Shown here: positions 23,710 to 34,800 of the stretch, one piece after another | Position numbering within the stretch: position 1 is the first letter of the stretch | Layout: the number at the start of each line of letters is the position of its first letter | The notes under the pieces: generated by a model | Told to the model about the DNA's origin: nothing | The model's database searches: none | What the model saw: the letters and a program-made list of their open reading frames with translations, nothing else | DNA from: Solen grandis | Lineage: Eukaryota; Mollusca; Bivalvia; Adapedonta; Solenidae | Direction: 5' to 3' | NCBI GenBank assembly: GCA_021229015.1 | Contig: CM037789.1 | Coordinates: 32,841,856-32,905,855, forward strand | Length of the DNA: 64,000 nucleotides | Translations under genes and position numbers: made by a program

Positions 23710-23940
23710 GTAAAATACGAAAACATCACTGATGCACCTGTTCCATTTCGGAAAAATACTGTTGTCCCTGTTAGGAGTTGGGAGATTACATTCGTCATGA
23801 GTGTGACAGTCAAGACAGTGGTCATGATTTATCAAGCCGGTACGCAGTACTAAATATCCCATGGGCACTTCATTCTGTCAACGTCATGCGTAGATAGAAC
23901 AGTTAACAAATACCATCTGTTCACGATTCATTTACCCGAA
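23710..23940 (-). repeat. Repeat family eta, copy 1
   Basis: Related to 41,960-42,180 and 47,320-47,530. Shared words are catgactgtgacagtcaa-like, tttatcaagccggta and atcccatgggcac. The minus-strand frame reads VPMGYLVLRTGLINHDH in this copy. Confidence 0.65.
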
Positions 23941-24285
23941 AACCACATCTTGTGACGTAAAAACTCATCAATTTATCATGATTTTTAGGTACATAAAGTT
24001 TTCCTCATATATATTAACCGGTATGATGTTGTAATTGAAATAGCCCGGGGTATTCAGTACTCAATACCTGAGTAAAGAATAAAGGTTTTCGAGTAAAGTG
24101 TAGGCTACAACGTATGGCTAAACGGATAACGATGCTTTGACTGTGTTACAAATGCCTATCGATGTCATATTTCACATTATTTTTTGTTGTTTCATTTCCA
24201 GCCATCGTGCAAAGTTAAAAACAATTCTATCCAATATGGCATGTCAGACGTTGCAATATTCAATAAATATATATCTGTTGTATAA

Positions 24286-24298
24286 CTGTATATATATA

Positions 24299-24342
<44 letters not shown>
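24286..24342 (+). repeat. (AT)n microsatellite
   Basis: Long TA dinucleotide run at the outer edge of the left foldback arm. Confidence 0.9.
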
Positions 24343-24345
<3 letters not shown>

Positions 24346-24734
24346 TTTATGTTATTGTATAATCAGATATATATTGTAGAAAGTGCATATGTTTATGGTA
24401 TAATTTTAAATATATATTGTATAATTCTTATTTATGTTTGTATAATTCCATTTTCCTAATTTTGTGTTAAAATGTTGTATAATTTCAAATATATTTTGGT
24501 ATAAACGGTGTATATATGTTTTATAAGTGAATCATGGAAATTGTTTACACTTTTGTAACAAAGGATTTCATTGGACCGTTATTAAGTCTCCCAAAAGAAG
24601 TTTAGAGACTTATTGTTTTTACTCAGTTTCTTCTTCTCCTTTCTCCCATTTTAAGGGCCATATCTAAGAGGCCAACCCACCTGTCTTTAAAAAACTTCAC
24701 ACACTTGTAGTCCTCAATAAGTAGTGGTGCCCCC

Positions 24735-24762
24735 CATACACACACACACACACGCACACACA
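24735..24762 (+). repeat. (CA)n microsatellite
   Basis: acacacacacacacacacgc-type run after a C tract. Confidence 0.9.
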
Positions 24763-24784
24763 TGAATTTGTAAATGTGAGGTCC

Positions 24785-25190
24785 CTGGGGGTCAGGCCCC
24801 TCCCCTCAAAAATGAATTTTTGCATTAAAATGTATTTTAGTAAAATATTTCACATTTCCAATCCCGAATATATTATTTTGTTCCTCATAATGAGAAGAAA
24901 TGAATAGTACTACTTTGGTGACCCACGAGTTCACCCAAGGGTCAGGCCCCATCCCTTAATTTTACTTATGACCTTATGTTTCAAAAACTGTTCAGATCCC
25001 CCAATACATCATATATATTTTTGTTCCTTATAATGAGACAGATTAAATGGTAGGTAATTCTTTAGTGTCCTCCTCCCCCGGTTGGGGTGGGGTTGTCACA
25101 AAAGGGTTTGGCCCCACCCCGTCAGTTTTACTTCTGACATTTAAAAAAAAAAAAAAAAACATTGAGAGCCCCACCAATAAACAATATAAA
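24785..25190 (+). repeat. Three diverged tandem units of about 150 bp
   Basis: Each unit opens with gggtcaggcccc or gggtttggcccc. The first two also share ttgttcctcataatgaga / ttgttccttataatgaga. Unit starts are near 24,789, 24,939 and 25,107. The third is cut by an A run. Confidence 0.7.
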
Positions 25191-26102
25191 ATTGGGCAAA
25201 TTTGAAAATGTTAATTTTGGCAAAAATGATAACAATCGTACAAGAATCTCGTTGTCACAACTCCTCCAAAACGGCTCGATGGATTTGGTTGAAACTCGAT
25301 GTACTCGTACCATATATAGATGTGCGTGAAGCAAGATCTTCGCCTGCAGACAACGGTAAGGGTAGAAAATCATACTTAGAATTTCTTCTTATGAGGATAT
25401 ATATGGAATAATAATGTTTTGACTCTGTAACCAAATAAAACCCTACTGCTCCGAGCTGGAATCGAAATGGTTTAAAAATAATAAAGTAAGGAAAATTTTA
25501 TTAAAAAGGCCAAAAACCTTTTTAAAAAAAAAAATACATATACACAAGTTATGGAACATATATATGGAATTATACAACACATAAATAAGCAATCATACAA
25601 TATATATTTGAAATTATACCATAAACGTATGCAACTACATGAATATACAATATATATCTGATCATACCATAATCCAATAGACATTTCAATATGTATTTCT
25701 AGAAGAAAAAAAAAATTCTATATGTTCGCGTATGCGACTACACGTATAGTATAAAATATGTTGCATAGAATTTCTAAAACTTTTAACAGTGACAGGGAAT
25801 ATAGTACCAAACATCGAGTTGAAAGTAAATGAGGTGTTGCTCGCCCATAATATTGAGTTATCTGCCCTTGAAAATGACAAAAAATGACAAAAAAAACACT
25901 TTCAGGTGCAGATAACTCAAAAAGTAGAATGGTGACCCCCATTTTTAATCCCATAAATTTGTTTCAAGTGTGATTCTCTATAATTATGTAATCATGTATA
26001 ATCAAGTTTAAGAACATTCTCATGGCTAGTTTTTATTTTCCTTCTTTGTCTATATAGTAAAAACCTGAAATGTGTGCGTATGCCTTTAAGAAAAACCAAT
26101 TA

Positions 26103-26346
26103 AGATGATAAAGTGGTTAGGTCGTGGGTTCGGTCCCCGGCCTTGGCCAATTTCGTTTAAATGGTACTGGTATATCTCCCTTCTGCTCATCGCTGATCAC
26201 ATTATTGTAGTGATTAACCCCAGGATAATGTGACTGTGTGCTGACACTTATCTACGGCCTGAAACGGCAGTGAGGCAACACTATATCTGTCTCATGTAGC
26301 CAAACGTTCTTGAAATACTGTCGTTGAGACGTTTAACCAAACAAAA
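26103..26346 (+). repeat. SINE family 2, nearly complete
   Basis: Starts with agtggttaggtcgtgggttc and a B-box-like gggttcggtcccc. The body is aggataatgtgactgtgtgc, and the tail gaaatactgtcgttgagacg leads to ttaaccaaacaaaa. The same insertion, with the same flanks, is present at 33,915-34,140. Confidence 0.8.
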
Positions 26347-26460
26347 CCCAATCAAATAACAAATGTTCCTGTCTGATCAACATGACAAATATAAAGCTTT
26401 CTGCTGTGCCTTATAAACTTAATTATTCCTCTTCGACAAGAATTCCGCAATCACTAACGG

Positions 26461-27003
26461 TTGTTTATTTTATTATACACGAATACACTTGCGTGGTGTT
26501 GTTATTTAAACGGAGTTTACCGTCGCTGTGAGAGTATTTCAGTCGTATACCGACGTCCAGCTAAATACAGGTGGTGGAAGACCCTGAGTGCACAGAATCA
26601 ACGACATACCATTAGCTTGAACAGGGAAACACTCTCATGTGTAATGGTATAGATAAAACATAGGATTTCGTTCGACTCACAAACGCAACAATAGAAGATA
26701 CACATACAAGATCATAAACATATCTCAGCAGTGCTATTACAGTCTGGGATGTCAAAAGGCGCCGATTATTAGATTACTGGCGGTATTCTGTCACAAACGG
26801 GAAAATGTATCATTTGATTATTAAACTAATCATTAAGCTTCCCGATATACTGGGTATTGAATATATACTAGGGAATAAAATAATTGTCATTCTGCTGACA
26901 AAAATATGGACATATTAACTTATTAAAGCCAATAAGGTTATTTAATAGTTTCGATTGCATTGTTGTTCGCCGTGTATCTTTTGTTGTATTCTTATTGTCC
27001 ACT
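26461..27003. repeat. Segmental duplication alpha, copy 1 (with SINE 1 remnant)
   Basis: 26,514-26,600 is a minus-strand SINE 1 remnant (tttaccgtcgctgtgagagt). The block 26,660-27,003 contains gatgtcaaaaggcgccgatt, attagattactggcggtatt and aatgtatcatttgattatta. It matches 34,440-34,800 closely and 43,240-43,500 more loosely. Confidence 0.75.
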
Positions 27004-28138
27004 TACATTATTGAATTTATATAACCTATTTTTTCAGAATTCCTATTAAAAAATCAAAAATATGCAAATAACACTGAATTAATATATTAAATACATTAAT
27101 ATGGTCGACACATTTTAAATACATAATTACTTAACATAAATAGTTTCAATGATTCCTAGACCCTGCTCGAATAACAGGCATATAGAGGAGGTATCCGTTT
27201 CTTGAAGATGTAGCCCTTTACAATTATATCGACGTTGTTTATAAATATACAACGTCTGTGTTGGTCACTATCGTCTGCCTTTATAAGCTTACTTTCATTT
27301 TACGAGGAATGAGTTTTATCGGTGTTGTTTTTGCTATGAATCAAGTACATCTCGGCGGCATGAGTTCTGAGCACTATCATCATACAACAAAGCTACACAC
27401 ATCGAGATGGAGTAATCGGTCTCAAGGAAATAATAATACGATATATTTGAACTTGTATATCAATTGTTTAACATTGAAAGCTTCCATCATTTTGTTTCAG
27501 AATAAATGACAAAATTCTACATTAAGAGAATTTATTAGAGTGCAAAAATTATTTTCTTTAAAAAGAAGTCTGAGCGAAACAGGGTCTTTAATAATGATTT
27601 AATGATGAATGTTATTGTGATTTGTAATTGTTTGATTGAAATGTAAGGACGTATTTAATGCAGAATAATGCTCTTAAGTGGTAACATTACTTAAATTACC
27701 AAGCATTTTGAAACATCATTTGATGCATAAAATATTTCGCTGTGTTGTAAAATTTATTGCAATCATAAGGTTTCTAGATATTATATCGTGTTCTTAAATT
27801 TCAGTGATGTATATTACATGTAATTTACTCTCCTAATGATGTATCTTCAAACGGTCATCATTTTATTGAAGTTAGTTAATGCCTTTAAGGTGACAAGAGG
27901 TGAAGGTAAAAATAAGTCAGAGTACCTGTATTTAATATCTGTATGTTGAGGCTTAACCAACCGACAATATATCAAACATTTTTGACATTTTGTCTACATG
28001 AGAGTTAAATAACATCAAAATGAATCCTCTATTCATTAGTTTTGAGATACAGTAAAAATACAAAATGTTTAATATTTAGCAAATGCAGTCTTTGAATTAC
28101 ATGCACCGAATCAAATTCTGATGAAACCTTCATTATAC

Positions 28139-28221
28139 CAGTCCCGACTGGGCAAGTGGTTAGAACGTTGCCCCAGAATCGCCAGCTCACGGGTTCGACA
28201 TACCAAAAGTCGTTAAAATGC
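28139..28221 (+). repeat. SINE family 2, left part, interrupted by the pogo element
   Basis: tRNA-like head with ctgggcaagtggttagaacg and B box cacgggttcgacatacca. The body continues at 29,165. Confidence 0.75.
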
Positions 28222-28223
28222 TA

Positions 28224-29162
28224 CAGTGGAACCTCTCTAACCGCACCTTCTGAAAACCGGAATACTCTCTAAACCGCACGATTTCAAAAGTCCCGATTTT
28301 TCCCCTATATATTTCATATTGAAAAATACTCTCTAACGGACCCTCCGAATTCCGAATATCGCACGAAAATTTTGGGATATTTAGATAAATTGTGCCCATT
28401 TTAACCTCTGAAAACCGCACACAAATTTTCTGTCCGAGAAAAAAAAACGCATGATTAATTTGAAATTCTGTACTGTAATTATGTGTGTATGGCCATAAAC
28501 TGGATTGATAAATTACAGAGATTAATTAAAAAGAAAACCGTCAACAAACACATCATTTCGTTTCCTTTATAAATGTTTGATGGTTACCGGACAAAATGAA
28601 GTTAAATAAATCGGCTTTTTTCTGATGTAAATTCTGTGGAATGCATTTTGTGATAAACTTTAATTGAGTAAATACGACGGCTGAGATATATTCAGGGTTC
28701 TTTAACTTCCTTGTCATATCTTTTTTAGAATTTGATAAAGTTACAATAAAAGATGTATCTAAAAAAAAAAAAGAAAAAAAATGTCTGAACCTCCGCCAGC
28801 TAAGCGGCGACGAACTGAGCTTTCTCTATCAGTAAAGATTCAGTTGATTAAAGATTCTGAACCAAAACCAAAACAATCTCTCGTGTGTATTCTTTTATAA
28901 TTATGAGTAATATATTGTCATAAATTTTCTTTTTCTCAAAAAGGACACGAGTAACTGATTTGAATCAATATTGGAAATTAATTTAACCTTTTTTATTTAT
29001 ACAATTGATACCATGCACATAACATTTGAAGAATATACATTGAATCCCATTAATAAAGCAAAATAAGCACTGAAAGAGCAAAAACCTCTGTAAACCGCAC
29101 TCCTCTGAAAACCGGACATTTTAGCTGGTCCGGACACTGTGCGGTTTAGGGAGGTTCCACTG
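28224..29162 (+). mobile_element. Non-autonomous pogo/Tigger-like element with intact TIRs
   Basis: 939 bp bounded by inverted repeats of about 24 bp, CAGTGGAACCTCTCTAA at the left and its near-exact reverse complement at the right. It is flanked by a TA duplication (28,222-28,223 and 29,163-29,164). CAGT ends and TA target are pogo-superfamily features. Subterminal CTCT.AAACCGCAC words recur on both sides (28,263; 28,403; 29,083). Its only protein piece is a short transposase-like N-terminus (28,781-28,900), so it depends on an outside transposase. Confidence 0.85.
28781..28900 (+). pseudogene. N-terminal stub of a pogo/CENP-B-type transposase
   Basis: 39 codons starting MSEPPPAKRRRTELSLSVKI and followed by QLIKD, then a stop. 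A basic patch followed by LSLS.K...I.. is how pogo/Tigger proteins enter their first DNA-binding helix-turn-helix. The remaining HTH, the CENP-B domain and the DDE catalytic domain are missing. The stop is consistent with an internal deletion of a full element. Confidence 0.6.
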
Positions 29163-29164
29163 TA

Positions 29165-29365
29165 CTATTATAGCTCCGTTGCTTGGCATTCAGCATATAC
29201 ATTTAGTTCAAGGACTTTTTCATTCGGTGTCAGGATAATGTGACTGGATATGATATCATTATACTGTAGTGTGGCAGAACTGTATCTGTCATAGATAGAC
29301 ATAACTCACCAAATTACTGTAATTCTGTCGGCTAGACATTCAACCCAATAAACAAACAATAAACC
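29165..29365 (+). repeat. SINE family 2, right part after the pogo element
   Basis: Resumes with ctattatagctccgttgctt, continues with the family body (ggtgtcaggataatgtgact) and ends with a tail of the attctgtcggctagacattc type before aataaacaaacaataaac. Confidence 0.8.
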
Positions 29366-29873
29366 TCTCGAATATACCAAAGCCTCTCAATGTATAAAGA
29401 GCCGGAAAAGAAGTGTGTCAATTGATATTGAGCGTGGGTGGATGTATATTTTGGATCACGAAATGGCTTAATCATATAACACTAAACAAAAAAATCATAA
29501 ATATATCTGCTCTAGACTAACAAAAATGGTAGAGAAATTGACAGACAAAACTCCCTCCTGAGAGGTAAAATCGAATACAACAAAAATCATAATCAAATAA
29601 TTATCCATTAGTGTATAAGTCAGAGTAAGGCCATTAGAAAACATTCCATGATGTCAGACACAATTAAAATACATTTGGAAAGCACTGATAAAAATGTAAT
29701 TGATGTACGAAAAACTGTTTTATTATGCATTACTTGGGTCAGCTTATATTCGGTCATTAGCTGCCAATTGTAAGGAACTGTAATATGGTCCCGGAAAAAA
29801 AATGATTATGAAACGAATGAATACTTAAGATAGGAGCTGAAATATTTGAATTACCATTAGGCAAATTACTTAC

Positions 29874-29986
29874 ACAGTAGATGAAGTTGCAAAATAGGGC
29901 ATTGATGCTTTCTTTACTTTCCTCATCGGCGAAAGTACTCAAAAAGTTAACGAGGACCGATTCAACGACATAATTGACGTAAGAGC
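29874..29986 (-). CDS. Candidate exon of an unidentified minus-strand gene
   Basis: 113 nt open on the minus strand. It reads SYVNYVVESVLVNFLSTFAD, then EESKESINALFCNFIYC, and ends at a strong donor gtaagtaat. The acceptor side is weak: an AG after an A-rich tract, without pyrimidines. The matching region at about 20,837-20,943 keeps the donor and parts of the reading but is broken. Hydrophobic and acidic stretches alternate, and I do not recognise the family. It could be an exon of the same duplicated gene as 13,272-13,413, since the orientation is the same. Confidence 0.35.
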
Positions 29987-31258
29987 CTTTTTGTGCGTTT
30001 CAATACAAATGAGTCTACATTTTGAATATGTTCGTTAGGTTGACGGATGTAGACATTGTTAAATTTAGCAATAAATTGTGAGAGGATATTCGCCTAGATA
30101 TGTTTCTTATGGTAATATTAAACCAATCATAGAAATAGTAAAGCCATACGTGTAGCCTCTGACATGCAGATAAAATCGTGGACGTTTCTTAAAAATATTA
30201 TAGACCACATTTTCATGACGCTTTATATTTATCTTTCTTTGTAAACTTACAGTGCCCATGTTGTTATGTCATTTTTATACTGTGTTCCAATTCAAACTAA
30301 ATGTTAACACAGATACACTGCAGTCAGCAACATGAAAACTATTACTTTTTGTTATTTTTGGAATAACAGAAAAACTGTGTAAGATGATTAATTCATGGCG
30401 ATATTATTTGGAAGCTAGTTTAATGAAAGTTGAAGTATATTAATGAATAATTTTCTACGAAATCAGACTATGCACGTGAACGAGATCAATAAAACGGAGA
30501 CAATTCAAAGGAGATGTTCTCTTAGGTTAGTATAATAAGGATAAATATAAATATGTTTCACATCTCAAATTTCCCGACAATAGACATCACATTAGAAAAA
30601 AAAGGAGAAGCGAACAAACAATAGGTGGCCAAAAAAACAGAGGTATAAAAGACTGGTTAGTGGATTTACCGTTTAAGATCGATGTATAACTTATTTTGTT
30701 CTGGAATACTGGTGTACAATCATCAAAAAATAAACAAGGTCAAATATAACTTTTCCGTATTAAAAGAAATAGAACGAGGTAATTTCACAGTTGACTTTCG
30801 GCAATTTTGAATTATCTTTCTAAAAGAAAGCCATACAAAGGATATATAATATGGGGCATAGCTTAAAAATAGTAAAGGAGCACGATGACAGACTTGTTAT
30901 CAGGAAAGGTAATTTACATTTAACATTAGTCGTCATATGATTACACTTGACAATGGAAGACACGTTGTGAGGGAAAGAATACCTAATGAGTAAACATACA
31001 AGATTAAGACTATATCTATTTCAATAAATATCATGTTTTAGAAAGGAAAGTTGATCAACAAAAGATACGCTTTGTATTTTAGGATCGCACTCATACACTC
31101 AAATGTTACGGCCTATCACATTTGGACCTAATGTAGTAGAAATATGTTCAAAAACACGTAAAAGAATTATATAACAAATTTAATATATGATTTACCTTTA
31201 ACAAAAGTCTGAAAGTGTTGACGCGTATGTGTTTAATCGAGTAGGTTTTTTTTCTTAA

Positions 31259-31276
31259 TTGTTGTTGTTGTTGTGG

Positions 31277-31329
<53 letters not shown>
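31259..31329 (+). repeat. (GTT)n microsatellite
   Basis: More than 20 GTT units with one tgg interruption. Confidence 0.95.
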
Positions 31330-31810
31330 AACAAATTGTATTTATAGATAACTACTAAAAAGGCAACTTATGTATTTATAGGATTTTGTTTTCAAATTGG
31401 ATGAGAAACAATATTACATTCGATGTTTTTAATCGTACGTGAAAAAGATCCAACAACGATCTCTGAACATCTCAATCGTTCAATTTTTGAGCGTTCTAGG
31501 ATGAGGATGACACATCTGGCGTGTGATTAACGTGTGCCTAACGCATTACTAGCGTGTGTCTAACGCACGAAAAGCGTGTAACAGCGACCAAGTAAGATAC
31601 CCTGAAAACCATTAGCGTGTGCTAACGTGCCACTGACACGCGACGAACGATTTGTCAACGTTAGACGAACGTGTTGAGCGTGTGACTAACGTGTGAATAA
31701 CGACAGAATAGCGTCTTACTGGCGTGTTATTTTTACGGTCGAACGGGCACAAAACGCTGAAAATTTCATAGTGAATTCAGTTGTTCTTGTGAGTTTTAAC
31801 AATCAGCATC

Positions 31811-31980
31811 ATGCCGCCAAGACGAAAAAAGGGGTGTGATGGGGGCTTCTGCTACTAGTGCTGCAAGTAAGAAAAATGCAAAGCCTCATTCACTAGCAAT
31901 GTCTTCGGACGAAGAAGAACACCAGGAAGAAGAGTACATCCGAGAAGTAACGCACCATGAGACACCCCCTGAAGACCCTT
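31811..31980 (+). pseudogene. N-terminal piece of the second Harbinger protein (SANT/MYB-like partner by position)
   Basis: Starts ATG with MPPRRKKG, a basic nuclear-type N-terminus, and stops after 15 codons. After a one-base shift it continues SAASKKNAKPHSLAMSSDEE and a glutamate-rich stretch to an early stop. It runs into the end of the convergent transposase, as if an internal deletion joined both C-termini. No MYB domain remains; the assignment is from position and general Harbinger structure. Confidence 0.35.
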
Positions 31981-32655
31981 AACACCCTTGACAGCCTGTA
32001 GTTGAAGATCCTCTCGTCGTCGATCATACCAATGTGCGAATACGGCTTCATCCTGTTAGACCTCAAGGCGAACGCGTCGTAACCGATTAGGTAGTACGGC
32101 ACATCCTCGTTGTCGTTGGGCAGGAGTTCAGCTGGTGGGAAGCCAATGGAGCCATCATCGATGCATTCTTTCAGCTCAGACCCGTTATAGATTTGTGCGT
32201 CGGATGCTGATCCTTTCCTTTGTAGTAGGTTGATCCGGAAGAGTTAGGGCATCTGCTGGAAACATGTTTGCCGTCAAGGGCACCACAACAACGAGGGAAG
32301 TTCCACCTTGTCATGAACTGGTTGGCAATCTCACGCAAGACTTAAGGAGTGCTTAGGGGGTTATCACCTCATCCATATACTCGTTAACGATCGCCCGGCA
32401 CACTTTACGAACAAGGACGGAGATTGTATTGGATGGAACGCGCTACCCAAACTTCTTGTCCAAATTAAATCCAGAGGCCAAATGTCGCAGTGTCACCGCC
32501 AGTTTCAGGCCAGGTTGGTCAATCTGCCTCTGACAAGTCCAAGGATCTCATCAAACATATCAGGTGACATGCGCATTAAGTTCGTGAAGGAACTGACATC
32601 TTCCTGGCGAAGCTCAACCATGACTTGGTCGTACAGACCAAACTCTTGATGCTTT
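31960..32655 (-). pseudogene. PIF/Harbinger (HARBI1-like) transposase, degraded
   Basis: Minus-strand fragments follow the family in order but in different frames: SPDMFDEILGLV, PGLKLAVTLRHLASG, VPSNTISVLVRKVCRAIVNE, then ALDGKH with the first catalytic Asp near 32,273. Next come STYYKG, GSASDAQIYNGSELKE, YYLIGYDAFALRSNRMKPY and IFNYRLSR. The segment between YYKG and SASDAQ, which normally carries the second Asp (VDxG), is missing. The sequence ends just after NYRLSR, before the usual catalytic Glu. Several frameshifts and stops confirm it is dead. Confidence 0.8.
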
Positions 32656-33053
32656 AATATCCATATTTTAGTCCAGCACTGTCGTCTTCGTCGGGTCTTC
32701 TTCTCTGAGGGCGAGGTCCCTCGATGTATACAGCTATTTCAAGTTCAGTATACCTTCATATATACTTCATGCTTGTCTTCGGGATCTCCATAGTAGGTGA
32801 TGTCTACGGTAGCCCAAAATCATATTTACCTTGCTTACAAAGCATCAGTTTATATACCTATATACATGGACGTTCGGGAAACGCTCGAATGACGCTCAAT
32901 GGACGCCAAAAGGACGTTCGTTTCACTTTAGTCACACGCTGGAGTAACGACTGACTAACGATAGCCGAACGCGAGCAACGCTCGGCGAATGTTTGTAAAA
33001 ACGTTCCACGAACGTTCTTAAACGTTCGTCAGCATTTAAAATTAAACGTTGAA

Positions 33054-33115
33054 GAACGCTGGTCTCAGTGGGAACTTTTGTGCATTTTCAAAACTTTTTT
33101 TCCGGACCAGCGTTC
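33054..33115. repeat. 11-bp inverted repeat (GAACGCTGGTC ... GACCAGCGTTC)
   Basis: Perfect arms at 33,054-33,064 and 33,105-33,115 with a 40-bp loop, within the right flank of the Harbinger relic. It may mark an element end or a binding site. Confidence 0.85.
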
Positions 33116-33914
33116 TCTGCCGATTCCCATCGATCACCGACGTTCACTAGCGTTCACACAACGCTCTTCTGGCGCTATCCCAGTGACCATGGGCGACTAC
33201 CAACGTTTCCTCAAACGTCATAGAACGCTGACAAGAACATCATAGTATGACGCCCCATTAGATTTGTGATTTATTCTTGTTTGAAAAAACGTTTTATAAA
33301 TGTGATTGCATAAAATTATATGACAAAATAAAATATAATCAAATTATCCTTTTAAATTCTGACAAAATAGATGTATGTATGAATGATAAAAAGTTTAGGA
33401 ATCTATCAGTACTAGAATATTTAAATTTGTTATATTTTCTCTCTATATAAAGTTCTAGAATTTTGAAAAGGTTTGTCGGCAAAAATAAATCAGTCACATA
33501 ATAGTGAGATTTTCGTTGTCTATAGTATTTGGTTCAGAAAACAAAATTTATGGTAAAATTTTCTGCCACGCTTACAATCGAACAGCTTATATGTGAAAAA
33601 GTACATGTTATCTTCATCTTTTTTATTCAATAATGAAACGATTTATCAATTCTACAACAGTATAATTTGCCACTTAAATCAAGAATACTTGAGTATTTAT
33701 ATGCAAAGAGAAAGAAAACACTTTTTGATGATTGTGCGTATATATTCACTGGACAATTTTAAAAAGTAGCTCAGTTTTGGAAGTCATTGTATTATATGAA
33801 AATGAATCCTCTCGGATAACTAGCGATGTGAAGCGGAAACATATTATTGAGAAACAAAATGTAAGTGACATTTTGCTTTGAAATAAATGGCCAATTCTTT
33901 TTATACCGATCGAC

Positions 33915-34140
33915 AATAAAGATGATAGAGTGGTTAGGTCGTTGGTTTGGTCCAAGGGATTGACATACCAATATCGTTTAAATGCTCAGCGCTCATCAAA
34001 TAGTGTAGCTCCAGAACCTATTGGCCCAATAATAATTTGACTGGGCGATGACATTTATCTTCGGCGTTATCTTCGCAGCACTATATCTGTGTAGATGTCC
34101 TTGAAACACTGTCGCTGAGACGTTTAAGCAAACAAAACAC
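33915..34140 (+). repeat. SINE family 2, same insertion as 26,103
   Basis: Head agtggttaggtcgttggttt, tail gaaacactgtcgctgagacg then tttaagcaaacaaaac. The sequence after it matches the sequence after the 26,103 copy, so it was inserted before the duplication. Confidence 0.75.
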
Positions 34141-34800
34141 ATAATTATATATGAACTGTCCCTGTCTTGTCAAAATGACAAATATGAAGCACGAAACATT
34201 CTTCTGTGCCTCATAAACTTAATTATCTCACTTTCGCCATGAACTTCGCAATCCCCAACCGATGAACTTATTCTATAATACACAAACACTGTTGTGTGCT
34301 TTTAGAGTTGCTGCAACTCTAATTTAGTCATAGCTAAATAAAGGTGGAGAGGACCCTGAGTGCACAGAGGCAACGACTTACTGTTAGATTGCACAGAGAA
34401 ACACTCTCATGTTATATGCTATATCAATGGTATTGGTATAGATAAACCATAATATTTCGTTCGATTCGCGACCACGACAATAAGAGATTCACATGCAAGC
34501 TCATAAACATGTCTCAGCAGTAAATTACAGTCTGAGATGTCAAAAGGCGCCGATTATTAGATTACTGGCGGTATTCTGTCACTAACGGGCAAATGTATCA
34601 TTAGATTATTAAACTAATTCAATAAGCTTCCCGATATTCTGGGTATAGAATATAAACTCGGGGAATAAAATAATTGTCATTCTGCTGAAAAAACATATGG
34701 ACATATTGACTTATTAAAGCCAATAGGTTTATTTAATGGCTTCGATTGTGTTGTTGTTAGCCGTGCATCTTTTGTTGTAAAAGTATTGTCCAGTTAAGAT
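34141..34800. repeat. Segmental duplication alpha, copy 2
   Basis: Continues the match to 26,347-27,003, including the degraded SINE 1 remnant at about 34,303-34,390 (aggtggagaggaccctgagt). It includes gatgtcaaaaggcgccgatt and the 25 bases after it unchanged. Confidence 0.75.

Larger units (their letters stand above)
24361..25662. mobile_element. Foldback-type structure: about 90-bp inverted arms around a 1.1-kb centre
   Basis: The left arm (about 24,361-24,452) runs atcagatatatattgta .. gtttatggtataatttt .. ttgtataattccat. It is the reverse complement of the right arm (about 25,562-25,662) with a few mismatches and indels. The centre holds diverged GGGTCAGGCCCC repeats. No ORF or target duplication was identified, so whether it is a true foldback/MITE element is open. 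Confidence 0.5.
27230..31440 (-). repeat. Segmental duplication gamma, copy 2
   Basis: Partner of 19,680-22,115. Anchors are gtgttggtcact (27,258), tgattgaaatgtaagga (27,632), caaatgagtctacatttt (30,006) and acttgttatcaggaaaggta (30,889). It has been enlarged by SINE 2 plus the pogo element (28.1-29.4 kb) and by a GTT microsatellite. Confidence 0.75.
31490..33240 (-). mobile_element. PIF/Harbinger relic
   Basis: Contains a broken HARBI1-type nuclease on the minus strand and, converging on it, the start of a basic/acidic protein on the plus strand. This is the two-gene plan of Harbinger elements. Both flanks (31,519-31,735 and 32,868-33,240) are packed with short GCGTGTG, TAACG and ACGTTC words. 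Exact terminal inverted repeats and the target duplication were not resolved, so the ends are approximate. Confidence 0.6.

Noticed and set aside
23541..23868. Overlapping minus-strand ORFs over repeat eta
   Set aside because: Substitutions between the three copies are not biased to silent sites; treated as a repeat.
25472..25684. 70-codon minus-strand ORF
   Set aside because: It is a reading of the right foldback arm and an A run.
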